NCBI GenBank assembly: GCA_029553475.1
Contig: JAKPKV010000050.1
Location: forward strand, 59,362 to 123,361
Length of the DNA: 64,000 nucleotides
DNA from: Armatimonadota bacterium
Lineage (GTDB): Bacteria; Armatimonadota; Hebobacteria; CAIYQO01
Reading direction: 5' to 3'
The translations under genes and the position numbers were made by a program. A model generated the notes under the pieces. That model made no database searches. It was not told where the DNA came from and worked only from the letters and a program-made list of their open reading frames with translations. Within the stretch, counting starts at the first letter, position 1; every line of letters begins with the position of its first letter. This document shows, one piece after another, positions 8,868-17,278 of the stretch.

Positions 8868-9428
8868 ATGGGGTTCAAGGCCTATTCGCAGAAGCTGGTG
8901 GAGGAAGTGGGGGACGTGCTGCGCCGGGTGGAGCCGGCGGAGGTGGAGCAACTGGTGTGGGCGATCATCAATACCCGGCGGCTTTTTCTCGTCGGGCGCG
9001 GGCGGTCGGGGCACATGATGAACGCCTTCGCCATCCGCCTCACGCACCTGGACATCCACTGCCACGTGGTGGGCGAGTCCACCACGCCCGGCCTGCAGCC
9101 CGCTGACTTGCTGCTGGTCGGCTCCGGCTCCGGCGAGACGGTCACCGCCGTGCTCACCGCCCATGCCGCGCACGCCGCCGGCGGGCGGGTGGCGGTGCTC
9201 ACCAGCCGCCGCGAATCCACCCTGGGCAAACTCGCCGACCTGCGCGTCGTCATCCCCGCGCCCGTGCGCGAGCAGAGCGTAGAGGAGCCCGTCATCACCA
9301 TCCAGCCGATGGGTTCTCTCTTCGAGCAATCCCTCCTCCTCCTCCTCGATACCATCGTCCTCATGCTCAAGGACCGCCTGCGCCAGGACGACGCGACGAT
9401 GATGGCGCGGCACTCGAATCTGGAGTAG
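8868..9428 (+). CDS. hxlB: 6-phospho-3-hexuloisomerase-like SIS domain protein
   Basis: A 186-residue single SIS-domain protein. The fold is seen in FLVGRGRSGHMMNAFAIRL (sugar-phosphate loop), LLVGSGSGETV and VAVLTSRRESTLG, and the C-terminal MARHSNLE is typical of 6-phospho-3-hexuloisomerases (HxlB). These enzymes convert arabino-3-hexulose 6-phosphate to fructose 6-phosphate in the ribulose monophosphate pathway and its reverse. The partner 3-hexulose-6-phosphate synthase is not in this window, so the physiological substrate is open; some homologues serve other sugar phosphates. It is cytoplasmic. The start at 8868 follows GGAGGG by four bases; an upstream in-frame GTG is rejected. A TTGACA promoter lies just upstream. 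Confidence 0.75.
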   Translation: MGFKAYSQKLVEEVGDVLRRVEPAEVEQLVWAIINTRRLFLVGRGRSGHMMNAFAIRLTHLDIHCHVVGESTTPGLQPADLLLVGSGSGETVTAVLTAHAAHAAGGRVAVLTSRRESTLGKLADLRVVIPAPVREQSVEEPVITIQPMGSLFEQSLLLLLDTIVLMLKDRLRQDDATMMARHSNLE

Positions 9429-9526
9429 ACAATTCACCGCAAAGGATATTTTTTCAGCAAACGCGCACGACCAACGGGCGGAGAGCATTTTCGAGGGGGA
9501 GATCAGCCCTTGACCCTTGCCAATCC

Positions 9527-10189
9527 CTACTCCACATCCTTCCCCGTGATGCCCCCCACCGTCCAGTTCGGGTCTCTGTCGCCGAGGGCGGAGAGGTTGA
9601 GCTTCTCCTGGCGCACCAGCGCGACGTGACCGTCCACGAAGGCGGCGAGGTGGGCGCCGGTGGGCTGCCACATCGTGCGGGCGGGGGCGTCGTGATTGGA
9701 GGTCCACTCGTAGAGGAGGATCTTCTTGTCCGGGTGCGCCACCTCGCCCAGCGCCTGCGGCGTCGGCGTGGCGCCGCAGGTGTGGTACGCTTGCAGGGTG
9801 GGGGTGGGCATGCCGGCGGCGCCGGCGCTGATGTCCTCCGAGCGCTGGTAAAAGCTCTGCAGGTAGGCGTAGGAGGTGGAGTCGAACTTCACCCGCGCGC
9901 TGCCGTCCGCCGGGCACCAGTAGGTGTTGCGACTCTGCACGTAGGGGTCAATCACCGGCCGCCAACTGCGCCCCATCCACAGCATGGCGTCGCCGGTGCA
10001 GGGGAACTGCTCCTCGTGGTCATTCACATACATCATGAACGCCAGATTGAGCTGGCGCAGGTTGTTGATGCAGGTGGCGCGCACCCCCGCCTTCCGCGCC
10101 TGCATGAGCACGGGGAAGAGGATCGCCGCCAACACCAGCATGATCCCGATCACCACCAGCAATTCGATCACGGTAAATCCACGACGCAT
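9527..10189 (-). CDS. Type IV pilin-like (type II secretion pseudopilin) protein
   Basis: A 220-residue pilin-like protein. The N-terminus [27 protein letters not shown] is a class III signal: prepilin peptidase would cut after G4, leaving F5 with the conserved glutamate at mature position +5. The globular part has NNLRQLNLAFMMYVNDHEEQFP and ends with AAFVDGHVAL, the DG segment of the pilin-like family amplified in Armatimonadota, Planctomycetota and Lentisphaerota. It is probably displayed at the inner membrane or periplasm; the role of these amplified pilins is unknown. The start at 10189 has AAAGGAG upstream, and a longer open frame is excluded. A strong promoter (TTGACC-17-TACAAT) lies just before it, so it is probably transcribed alone. 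Confidence 0.85.
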   Translation of the reverse strand: MRRGFTVIELLVVIGIMLVLAAILFPVLMQARKAGVRATCINNLRQLNLAFMMYVNDHEEQFPCTGDAMLWMGRSWRPVIDPYVQSRNTYWCPADGSARVKFDSTSYAYLQSFYQRSEDISAGAAGMPTPTLQAYHTCGATPTPQALGEVAHPDKKILLYEWTSNHDAPARTMWQPTGAHLAAFVDGHVALVRQEKLNLSALGDRDPNWTVGGITGKDVE

Positions 10190-10214
10190 ACGGCGCTCCT
10201 TTCGCAAGCGGCTC

Positions 10215-10243
10215 ATTGTACCGGAGGGGAACTTATCGGTCAA
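10215..10243 (-). promoter_or_regulatory. Strong sigma-70 promoter of the pilin-like gene
   Basis: On the minus strand, TTGACC (10238-10243) is separated by exactly 17 bases from TACAAT (10215-10220). Each hexamer matches consensus at five of six positions. The predicted start is near 10208, about 20 bases before the ATG at 10189. Confidence 0.7.
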
Positions 10244-10326
10244 TAAGGAGCGTATTCGTCGGAATTGGGCACCGCCCCGCCGGCCGGACTCCCGCCGTTG
10301 CCAGACGGCGGCGGGCGCCGGATGCC

Positions 10327-12594
10327 TCACCTGCTGGAGGCTTCCTGCCACCACGCGGGCAGCCACCCCACCTTCTCCAGCCAGCCACGATACCGCGCGA
10401 ACTCGAACGGCGGCAGGCCGGCGAGATAATGGTTGCGGCCGGGACCGAGGGGGCTGTGCCAGTCAATGAGGTAGAAGCGGTGGGCATCGTCGGCGGGGAA
10501 GGCGGCCAGTGGGAGGAGGCTGTCGGCGGGGATCGTCGCGGTGCCGGCGATGAGCGCGGCGCCGGTATCGAGGTCGGAGACCCGATAGGTCACGGGCAGG
10601 TCGCGGCGGGTGTCATTGGCGGCGACGAGCTGCCGCATGCCCGCCTCCGGCTCGCGGAGGAGGAGGGCAAGGGGCTGCTGCGCGCGGGTGATGTAGTCGA
10701 AGGCCAGCTTCCGCGCGAAATAGTAATCCACCACGGCGTCGGAGCACTGCGGCCAGCCGTCCAACAGGTTCCACCAGAGCAGGCCGGTGCGCCGCCCCTT
10801 CTCCGCGCGAAAACGCTCGATGAAGAATTTCTTCGCCTCCGCCTGCACGATCTGGCTGGCCAGGGCGTAGGGGTACAGCGCCTCCGGCGCCTCTCCGAAG
10901 AGCGCGCGAATCTGCCGCGCCATCAGCTCCACTCGGTCGGCGAATGTCCCATCCATCACCGGATCGGTGCCGTGAAGCTGCCACTCCGCGTTGCCCTGAT
11001 ACGGCCACACCTTCTCCGGCGAGAGGAAGCGCCGCAGCGACGGCGGCGCGGGGCAGCCGTGATAGCCGATCTCGCTGATGAAGCGCGCCCGCGTGGTGAG
11101 GTAGAAGGGACTTTTATAGTAGTCGCGCGGCCCCCAGCGGTGATTCTCCACCAGCGCGTCCTCGCCCACCTCCCGGATGGTCGGGTTCAGATACGGCGAG
11201 CTGGGCAGGTAGGGCCGGCGGGGGTCCTCGTCCGCCAACACGGCGGGCAGCGTTTCGCGGGTGAGGACGTTGCGGTTCGGATCCCCCTGGCTGAACCAGT
11301 CATAGGCCCAATCGCCCTCATTATCGCCCACCCAGACCGCCAGGCACGGGTGCTGGCGCAGCCGCCGTACGACCGCCCGCGCCTCCGCCGCCAGCCGCGC
11401 CTGGAAGGCGGCATCCTGCGGGTAGGTGGCGCAGGCCATGGCAAAATCCTGCCAGACGAGAATGCCGTGGGCATCGCAGTAGTCGTAGAAGCGGTCGTGC
11501 TCATACACGTTGCCGCCCCAGCAGCGGATCATGTTGCAGTGGCACGCGGAGGCCAGCGCCAGCGCGGCATCCAGCCGGGAAAGATCGCGGGAATGGTAGG
11601 CGTCCAGCGGGACCCAGTTCGTGCCGCGGGCGTAAATGCGCACGCCGTTGACGACGAAGCAGAAGTCGCCCTCGCCGTCCACAAGCGCCTCGCTGCGCGC
11701 CAGCTCCACCGTGCGGATGCCGAAGGCGAAGCGCCGCGTATCCAGCACCGCCTCCCCGCGCCGCAGCGTCGCCGTCACCTGGTAGAGGTTCGGCTCCCCA
11801 TAGCCGTATGGCCACCAGCGTTGCGGGTCGGCGATGGCGAAGGTGCCCGCGGCGTCAGCGGCAGGAAATTCCGCGGCAAAAGCGTGCGCCGCGCAGCGGC
11901 CTTCCACGCGCAGCGTGCAGCCCTCCCCCGCCGCCGCGCGCCAGCGCAGCGCGGCGACGGCGCCGTCGGCGTCCAGGCGCTCGGTGGTCAGGTAGAGGTC
12001 CTCGATGCGCTCCGCCGGGCGCACCCGCAGCGAGACCGGCCGCCAGAGCCCGGCGGAGACGGCGCGCGGCATGATGTCCCAGCCGAAGCTGTGCGCCGCC
12101 TTGCGCGCGTACGGCATCTCCCCGTTGAACGCCCAGCAGCCCACGTCCGGCGATGCCGGCATCGCCGCCACCGCCTCCGCCACCGGGCGGATGTGCACCA
12201 GCAGCTCGTTTTCCGCGCGCAGTTTGCCGGTCACGTCGAACACGTGCGGGATGAGCGCGTTGTCGGCGCCGCCGAGCAGCTCACCGTTGAGGAAAATCTC
12301 CGCGAAGGTATCAATCCCCGCGAAGACCAGCTCCACGCGCGCCCCCTCCACGCCGGCAAAGGTGCGCGCATACCAGATATGGCAGCGCTCGGCCCACCGC
12401 ACGTCCAGCATATTGAGGCCGAAAAACGGATCGGGAATGATGCCGTGCGCCTGCAAATCCAGTTCAAAATTCCCCGGCACCGTGCAGGGGAGGAAGGTCA
12501 GCCCGGCGGCCGCCAACTCCGCGCGCGTGCGCGCGGCGGGCGCGGCCTCGGCGTAGGCGAAGGCCCAGGGACCGGAAAGATCAATGGTAGACAT
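10327..12594 (-). CDS. Beta-mannosidase-like GH2 glycoside hydrolase
   Basis: A 755-residue GH2 enzyme with the beta-mannosidase domain order: N-terminal jelly roll (from STIDLSGPWAFA; VPGNFELDL), immunoglobulin-like domain, TIM barrel and C-terminal domain. The acid/base is E426 in VWVGDNEGDW and the nucleophile is E508 in FISEIGYHG. Family members remove non-reducing beta-mannose from manno-oligosaccharides or N-glycan cores; some related GH2 enzymes prefer other sugars, so substrate is inferred. No signal peptide is seen. The start at 12594 follows a GAGGAG site; an upstream extension in the same frame lacks one. It is the third gene of a probable operon with the GH5 and DUF5054 genes, separated from GH5 by about 210 bases that hold a tandem repeat. 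Confidence 0.87.
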   Translation of the reverse strand: MSTIDLSGPWAFAYAEAAPAARTRAELAAAGLTFLPCTVPGNFELDLQAHGIIPDPFFGLNMLDVRWAERCHIWYARTFAGVEGARVELVFAGIDTFAEIFLNGELLGGADNALIPHVFDVTGKLRAENELLVHIRPVAEAVAAMPASPDVGCWAFNGEMPYARKAAHSFGWDIMPRAVSAGLWRPVSLRVRPAERIEDLYLTTERLDADGAVAALRWRAAAGEGCTLRVEGRCAAHAFAAEFPAADAAGTFAIADPQRWWPYGYGEPNLYQVTATLRRGEAVLDTRRFAFGIRTVELARSEALVDGEGDFCFVVNGVRIYARGTNWVPLDAYHSRDLSRLDAALALASACHCNMIRCWGGNVYEHDRFYDYCDAHGILVWQDFAMACATYPQDAAFQARLAAEARAVVRRLRQHPCLAVWVGDNEGDWAYDWFSQGDPNRNVLTRETLPAVLADEDPRRPYLPSSPYLNPTIREVGEDALVENHRWGPRDYYKSPFYLTTRARFISEIGYHGCPAPPSLRRFLSPEKVWPYQGNAEWQLHGTDPVMDGTFADRVELMARQIRALFGEAPEALYPYALASQIVQAEAKKFFIERFRAEKGRRTGLLWWNLLDGWPQCSDAVVDYYFARKLAFDYITRAQQPLALLLREPEAGMRQLVAANDTRRDLPVTYRVSDLDTGAALIAGTATIPADSLLPLAAFPADDAHRFYLIDWHSPLGPGRNHYLAGLPPFEFARYRGWLEKVGWLPAWWQEASSR

Positions 12595-12641
12595 CTCCTC
12601 TTCGCGCCTTCCTGTCGTCGTGGTGAGCAAGCTCGGTTCCA

Positions 12642-12804
12642 TTACAGAGCCGGACGTCATGGTTTCATCGCCGGCCGGCCCGCGGAGCGCCGTGTGCGAA
12701 AGAAGATCCGGATGTCCGCGTCGTTACAGAGCCGACGTCACGGCTTCATCGCCGGCCGGCCCGCGGAGCGCCGTGTGCGAAAGAAGATCCGGATATCCGC
12801 GTCG
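12642..12804. repeat. Tandem direct duplication of an 82-bp intergenic unit
   Basis: Two adjacent copies (12642-12723, 82 bp; 12724-12804, 81 bp) differ at only a few positions. The second copy ends exactly at the stop codon of the GH5 gene (12805). Each unit contains GGCCGGCCCGCGGAGCGCC and a GAAAGAAGATCCGGAT segment. The repeat lies in the leader of the GH2 gene and might affect read-through from GH5; no function is established. Confidence 0.8.
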
Positions 12805-13833
12805 TTAAAACTCCCGCAGCAATTCGAGGTATGCCCGGTCCAGCGCGTGCCCGTGCCAGTCCTCGTAGGCGACGTCGGCGCGGTTGGAGTCGAGGATGCC
12901 GAAGGCGCCGCGGAAATTCCACAGCGCCCAGCCGATGTTGTGGCCGGTGAGGATTTCCAGCACGTCGCGGAACCAGCGCAGCAGCACGTCGTGCGGGGTA
13001 TGGAGGTAGGCGCCGCCTTCCCCGCAGTGCACGCCGACGCCACGGGCGGCGAGCTCGGCCCACGGCGCGTAATGCGCCTCCAGCCGGGCGCGATCCCAGG
13101 GGGCGTCGTCAAAATTCCAGCCGCCGGGCCAGGCGGGCGGCGGAAAGCGCTCCCCGTTCGCCCACGACGCCTTGTAGTGGCTGATGCCGAAGGGCGCGTA
13201 GGCGCGGCAGCTCCGCGCGGCGGGTAGGTCGGCGAGCTCCGGCGCCGGATCGTTGCCCCAGGACAGGCCGTCGAGGATGATGAGCCGGTCGGGGTCAACG
13301 GCGCGGATGGCGGCCACCGTCGCGCGCATCACCCGCTCGTGCTCCGCGCGGGTCATCGTCTCGTTCGGCGCCGGCGGCTCGTTCACCAGGTCAAAACTCA
13401 CCTGACTGGAGGGGATGCCCCTGTACCGCCGGGCGAAGGCTTCCCACTGGTAGATGAAGGCGGCCAGCGCGTCCGCGTCCCGCCACAGGCTGCGCGGCTC
13501 GGCGGGCGGATTCACGCAGTAGCCGGGCGCGCGGTGCAGGTTGATGCAGACGTGCACCCCGTGCCGCCGGCCGAGCTCCACCGCGTCGTCGAGCTGCGCC
13601 AGCACCGGCTCGTCCATCTCCCGCCAGCGCTCGGGGCCGGACCAGCAGTGGTAGGACAACGGCAGCCGCACGAAGTCGAACCCCCAGTCGGCGATCCAGC
13701 GGAAATCCTCCGCGCGGAAGGGGAGATTCCGGTTGCTGTTCGGCGCGCTCTTCGACGGCGCGCCCGCCGAAAATTTTTCCAGTAGGTTGAACCCCCGCCA
13801 GCGCGGGAGCACGGTTTGCGCGCGTTGCGACAT
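12805..13833 (-). CDS. Glycoside hydrolase GH5 (cellulase/mannanase family)
   Basis: A 342-residue GH5 TIM-barrel glycosidase. WRGFNLLEKF opens the domain, DFVRLPLSYHCW and INLHRAPGYCVN follow, and the acid/base is E152 in FDLVNEPPAP. The nucleophile is E272 in VHCGEGGAYLH. GH5 covers endo-beta-glucanases, beta-mannanases and exo-acting enzymes; the subfamily cannot be set by eye. No signal peptide is visible. The start at 13833 is set by GGAGGT seven bases upstream. It begins 18 bases after the DUF5054 gene on the same strand, so co-transcription is likely. With the downstream GH2 mannosidase and upstream GH38-like protein, breakdown of a mannose-containing oligosaccharide in the cytoplasm is a reasonable inference. 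Confidence 0.85.
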   Translation of the reverse strand: MSQRAQTVLPRWRGFNLLEKFSAGAPSKSAPNSNRNLPFRAEDFRWIADWGFDFVRLPLSYHCWSGPERWREMDEPVLAQLDDAVELGRRHGVHVCINLHRAPGYCVNPPAEPRSLWRDADALAAFIYQWEAFARRYRGIPSSQVSFDLVNEPPAPNETMTRAEHERVMRATVAAIRAVDPDRLIILDGLSWGNDPAPELADLPAARSCRAYAPFGISHYKASWANGERFPPPAWPGGWNFDDAPWDRARLEAHYAPWAELAARGVGVHCGEGGAYLHTPHDVLLRWFRDVLEILTGHNIGWALWNFRGAFGILDSNRADVAYEDWHGHALDRAYLELLREF

Positions 13834-13851
13834 GAGCACCTCCAATTCGGT

Positions 13852-15978
13852 TCACCGTGCCGGCTCGCCTTCGTCATCCATCTCCGGCGGCCCGGCGATC
13901 ATCTCGTGGATGACGGCGAAGCGGGCTGTGCCGTCCTCGCCATTCCACATGGGGAAGTTGCTGCCCCAGACGTTGTTGTACAGGCAAAAGTGCCAGCCGT
14001 GCTTCAGGTTCGGTATCCGCTGGTCGAAGTCGAGCAGCCCCGGCTCGCCGGGGGCGACGAGGGGCGCGTCCCGCGTCTCCAGCAGCAGGCGGTCATACGC
14101 GTCCTGGTAGCAGACGCCGTTGCCCACGGCGTGCAGGCGGCGGTTGCCGTATTTCACCACGTCCAGCGGGGAGAGCATGCTGCCCAGCTTCTCCATCAGC
14201 CAGCCCTCGGGCGCGGCGCCGCGCGGCACGAAGGAGCACCAGAGGGCTTCCGGCAGCCGGCTGGCGGCTTTGTTGAACCACTGCACGGTGAGGTAGACGG
14301 CCTGGTGGCCGGCGGGGAAGGCGTATTCCATCTCCACCTCGGCCGGCGCGCCGTAGCGGGTCACCGCCTCCTCGGGCAGCGCCAGCCGCGCCAGGAAGTA
14401 GTGGTCGTTGGCGTCGCGGAACTCGCGGAGCTCGGTGAGGCTGGGCAGCCACAGACGGCTTTCCGCCCCCGCCGCCGCCATGCCCGGCTTGGAGAAGTCG
14501 GGCACCGCCCAGTCGGAGCACCAGCTCTGCTCCAGGTTGACGCCGTATTGCCCCAGGTAGCGGTCGTACTCCGCCTGCGAGAAGGTTTGGTAGCGCACCA
14601 GTCCAAAGGGGTTGCGCGCCGTCGCCCACCGGCGGCCGGACGCCGTGTGCTCCAGCGCGACGAGCGCCCCGGTGGCGGGATCGAAGCGGATGTAAAAATT
14701 ATTGGTGACGCGCGGCTCCCCCGGTTTCGTCATGGGGACAAATTCGTCGCGCGGCGCGCGCCGCGGCTCCACCTCCGCCACCGCCGCCTTCGCCTGACGG
14801 GCGTAATCCGGATGTACCGCTTCCACCGCCTGCGTCACATAGCCGCGCTGCTCCTCCCAGGAGGCGGCGAAGGTGCTGTAGCGCGGCGGGCGCGCGGTGG
14901 AGCGGAACTTCGCGTACGGCGCGCCGGCGGGGATAGCGTCTTCCGGCACGCTGTCGCGCGCGCGCGCCGCCGCGAAATCCGCGCGGGCATAGTTGCGATA
15001 ATCGGCCAGGTGCGTCTTCTCATCCAGCCCCCAGGTATGTTCCGGGATGAGCAGCAGCCGCTCGCTGAACCGCTGGAACCACGGGATCATCGCCAGCAGC
15101 GGGTCTTCCATCAGCCAGCGCGCGCGCAGGCGGCAGAGCGAGCGGTAGGCGGCCACCTTCCACGGATCGCTGCCGACGCCGTGAATCCAGGTGTCGCCTA
15201 TCTCGGCGGCCACCACCGGCAGCATCCCGGCGTGGGGCAGCAGCGCGCGCGCATAGGCGTCCAGCGTGGAGGCCACCACCTCGGCGCCGGGGAAGCGGTC
15301 GCGCAGGCGGGCGAACACCGCACGGATGGCCGCGGCGGATTGCGGCCCGCAGTTGTCGCCGGTGTGGGCGAACGCGAGGGCTTCGGTCATCCCCGGCACC
15401 AGCGAGACATCGCCGTACGCGCCCTCCTCATACATCACCACCAGCTCGGCGCCGGAGGGGTGGCGCCAGACGAACGCCGGGGGCACGGCCGGCGCGCGGC
15501 TGACCGGGTTGACGCCGATATGCAGGAACCGCAGCCCCGCCTCCGCCATCCACGGCACCATGCCGATGGTGTGGCCGGGCACGTCCGTCAGCTTCGCGGC
15601 GATGGTCTGGCGATGGAACTGCTCGTCCAGCGCCAGCGACAGCGATAGCCCGTGGGCAAAAAGCGCGGGATCCATCAATTCGGTGTGCGTGGTGAACGGC
15701 AAGCCGTGCCAGGCGATGTCGCCGGCGAGGATGGCCCGCTCCAGCGCCGTGCGCTCCCGCGCGGCTGCCTGCTGCCAGTACGTGTGGATGAGCCACGAGC
15801 CGGTGGTCCAGATGAAGCGGTCGCCCCCCGCCTCGCGCATCTCCCGCGCCAGCCGCACCGCCGCCGGGATATACTGCCGCAGATACCGCTCTACCACCAC
15901 CCCGGCGTCATCGGTGAAGCCGATATCCAGATGCGTCTTGAAGATGACGTGCACTTTGGTGACGGTCTGTCTCGGCAT
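13852..15978 (-). CDS. DUF5054 protein, GH38-like putative glycosidase
   Basis: A 708-residue protein of the DUF5054 family, related to the GH38 alpha-mannosidase fold. The N-terminus VIFKTHLDIGFTDDAG keeps the H-x-D metal motif of GH38 enzymes (normally HxDxGW). WTTGSWLIHTYW and IAWHGLPFTTHTELMD correspond to the next barrel strands. The C-terminal half is a large beta-sandwich, as in GH38. Activity has not been established for the family as far as I know; alpha-mannoside or related hydrolysis is inferred. The start at 15978 has a GAGGAGG site. It is the first gene of the minus-strand operon and is transcribed divergently from the LacI-family gene, with 107 bases between starts. That space also carries TTGCCA-17-CAAATG as a candidate promoter. 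Confidence 0.75.
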   Translation of the reverse strand: MPRQTVTKVHVIFKTHLDIGFTDDAGVVVERYLRQYIPAAVRLAREMREAGGDRFIWTTGSWLIHTYWQQAAARERTALERAILAGDIAWHGLPFTTHTELMDPALFAHGLSLSLALDEQFHRQTIAAKLTDVPGHTIGMVPWMAEAGLRFLHIGVNPVSRAPAVPPAFVWRHPSGAELVVMYEEGAYGDVSLVPGMTEALAFAHTGDNCGPQSAAAIRAVFARLRDRFPGAEVVASTLDAYARALLPHAGMLPVVAAEIGDTWIHGVGSDPWKVAAYRSLCRLRARWLMEDPLLAMIPWFQRFSERLLLIPEHTWGLDEKTHLADYRNYARADFAAARARDSVPEDAIPAGAPYAKFRSTARPPRYSTFAASWEEQRGYVTQAVEAVHPDYARQAKAAVAEVEPRRAPRDEFVPMTKPGEPRVTNNFYIRFDPATGALVALEHTASGRRWATARNPFGLVRYQTFSQAEYDRYLGQYGVNLEQSWCSDWAVPDFSKPGMAAAGAESRLWLPSLTELREFRDANDHYFLARLALPEEAVTRYGAPAEVEMEYAFPAGHQAVYLTVQWFNKAASRLPEALWCSFVPRGAAPEGWLMEKLGSMLSPLDVVKYGNRRLHAVGNGVCYQDAYDRLLLETRDAPLVAPGEPGLLDFDQRIPNLKHGWHFCLYNNVWGSNFPMWNGEDGTARFAVIHEMIAGPPEMDDEGEPAR

Positions 15979-16049
15979 GAGGGCCTCCTCGCGCGGCACT
16001 GTGCCTGGAGGGTTCGCCTCGCCGGGGGGATTTCCTTTTCCGCCCGCAT

Positions 16050-16078
16050 TTGACAGCCGCTCCCCCGCGTGGCAAGAT
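16050..16078 (+). promoter_or_regulatory. Promoter of the LacI-family gene, near-leaderless
   Basis: A perfect TTGACA (16050-16055) is followed after 17 bases by CAAGAT (16073-16078), a weak -10. Transcription would begin at about 16085, next to the ATG at 16086. No Shine-Dalgarno sequence is seen there, so the transcript may be leaderless. Confidence 0.5.
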
Positions 16079-16085
16079 ACGGATC

Positions 16086-17204
16086 ATGACTTCGCACGCC
16101 GCCACATCACGGGCCGTGACGCTGCAGGATATCGCCGACCGCTGCGGGCTGTCGCTCTTCACCGTGTCGCTGGCGCTGCGCGGCGACCCCCGGGTGAAGC
16201 CGGCCACCGCCGAGCGCGTGCGCGCCGCCGCCGCCGAGCTGGGCTATGACCCCGCACGCAATCAGGCGGCGCGGCGCATGGCCATGCTGCGGCACGGCCG
16301 GCAGGTGATTAACCGCGTGGTGGCCCTCTTCGTGCCGGAGAACGTCGAGGAAGTGGCGTATTATAACCGCCTCTTCTGGGGCGTGCTGCACGGGCTCGTG
16401 GCTGAAGGGTACGCGATGCTGGTGAACAAGCTGCCCTGCGCCAAAGGCCAGCCCGGCCCTGACCTGACGCCGCTGGTGCGGCAAGGGGATATTGACGGCA
16501 TCATCGTGCCGGAGAACCCCGCCGCCGACGCGCAGGTGGCGGCGCTTCGCCAGCGCGCCGGCCGGGCGCTGCCGCTGGTCTCGCTCATCTGGCCGGGCGA
16601 GGACTGCTCCTCCGTGGTGGCGGATGACGAAGCGGGCATGTACGCGGCGACGCGCCACCTGCTCGACCTCGGCCACCGCGAGCTGCTGTACCTCGCGCAG
16701 GCGTATTCGAACGCGTTGAGCCGCTGGCGGATGGCGGGCATCGGCCGCGCCCTGGCTGAGGCCGGCCTCTCCCCCGACCGCTGCCTGCACACCATGCCGG
16801 TCTTTCCCTACTGGTACAGCCCCCCGAGCGACGCGCGCGCCCACCGCGCCGAGGACGGCGGCGAGCACCCCCTCGTCCGCTGGCTGCGCGCCCATCCGGC
16901 GGTGACCGCGGTGCTGGGGTGGAACGACAGCGCGGCCCTGCATGCCTGGTATACGCTGGAAGGCGCGGGCTGGCGCATTCCCGCGGATATCAGCATCATC
17001 GGCTTTGACGATACCACGCCCATGCCCGGCCCGGCCGGCGAAAACCTGCTCACCAGCGTCCGCGTGCCGTTGCGCGACATCGGCGCCGAAGCCGCCCGCC
17101 TCATCGTCCGCCGCATCCACGGCGATCTCACCGACGACGAATGCCGCACCCTCCCCACCACGCTGGAAGTGCGCGCCTCTACCGCGCCCGCGCGGGCGCG
17201 GTGA
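16086..17204 (+). CDS. LacI-family transcriptional regulator
   Basis: A 372-residue LacI/GalR repressor. The N-terminal helix-turn-helix and hinge read TLQDIADRCGLSLFTVSLAL, then RVRAAAAELGYDPARN. A periplasmic-binding-protein-like effector domain follows, with VVALFVPEN, IDGIIVPEN, YAATRHLLDLGHRELLYL, VTAVLGWNDSAAL and ISIIGFDDTTPMPG. Such regulators bind palindromic operators and release them on binding a sugar or sugar phosphate. It sits head to head with the DUF5054-GH5-GH2 operon, so it probably controls that operon and itself from the shared 107-base region; no clear LacI-type operator was picked out there by eye. The start lies about seven bases after the predicted -10, so the message may be leaderless. 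Its stop overlaps a perfect 22-base palindrome. Confidence 0.92.
   Translation: MTSHAATSRAVTLQDIADRCGLSLFTVSLALRGDPRVKPATAERVRAAAAELGYDPARNQAARRMAMLRHGRQVINRVVALFVPENVEEVAYYNRLFWGVLHGLVAEGYAMLVNKLPCAKGQPGPDLTPLVRQGDIDGIIVPENPAADAQVAALRQRAGRALPLVSLIWPGEDCSSVVADDEAGMYAATRHLLDLGHRELLYLAQAYSNALSRWRMAGIGRALAEAGLSPDRCLHTMPVFPYWYSPPSDARAHRAEDGGEHPLVRWLRAHPAVTAVLGWNDSAALHAWYTLEGAGWRIPADISIIGFDDTTPMPGPAGENLLTSVRVPLRDIGAEAARLIVRRIHGDLTDDECRTLPTTLEVRASTAPARAR
17181..17202. terminator. Perfect 22-bp palindrome over the LacI-family stop codon
   Basis: ACCGCGCCCGC is followed immediately by its exact reverse complement, with further GC-rich complementarity downstream. No T-run follows, so it is at best a non-canonical terminator. 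It could also block read-through into the convergent gene that ends at 17279. Confidence 0.35.
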
Positions 17205-17278
17205 ACGCGCGCCGCGCGGCGTGCGGGAGAGGCCGCGACGGGGCACCGGCATAGCACGGCGGACATGCACGGTATCGC

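Noticed and set aside
10216..13227. Open frame of about 1000 codons on the plus strand opposite the GH2 and GH5 genes
   Set aside because: It is a mirror of the minus-strand genes, which have catalytic motifs; high GC content produces long open frames on the opposite strand.
13816..15648. Open frame of 610 codons antisense to the DUF5054 gene
   Set aside because: Arg/His/Gly-rich composition without domains; shadow of the true gene.
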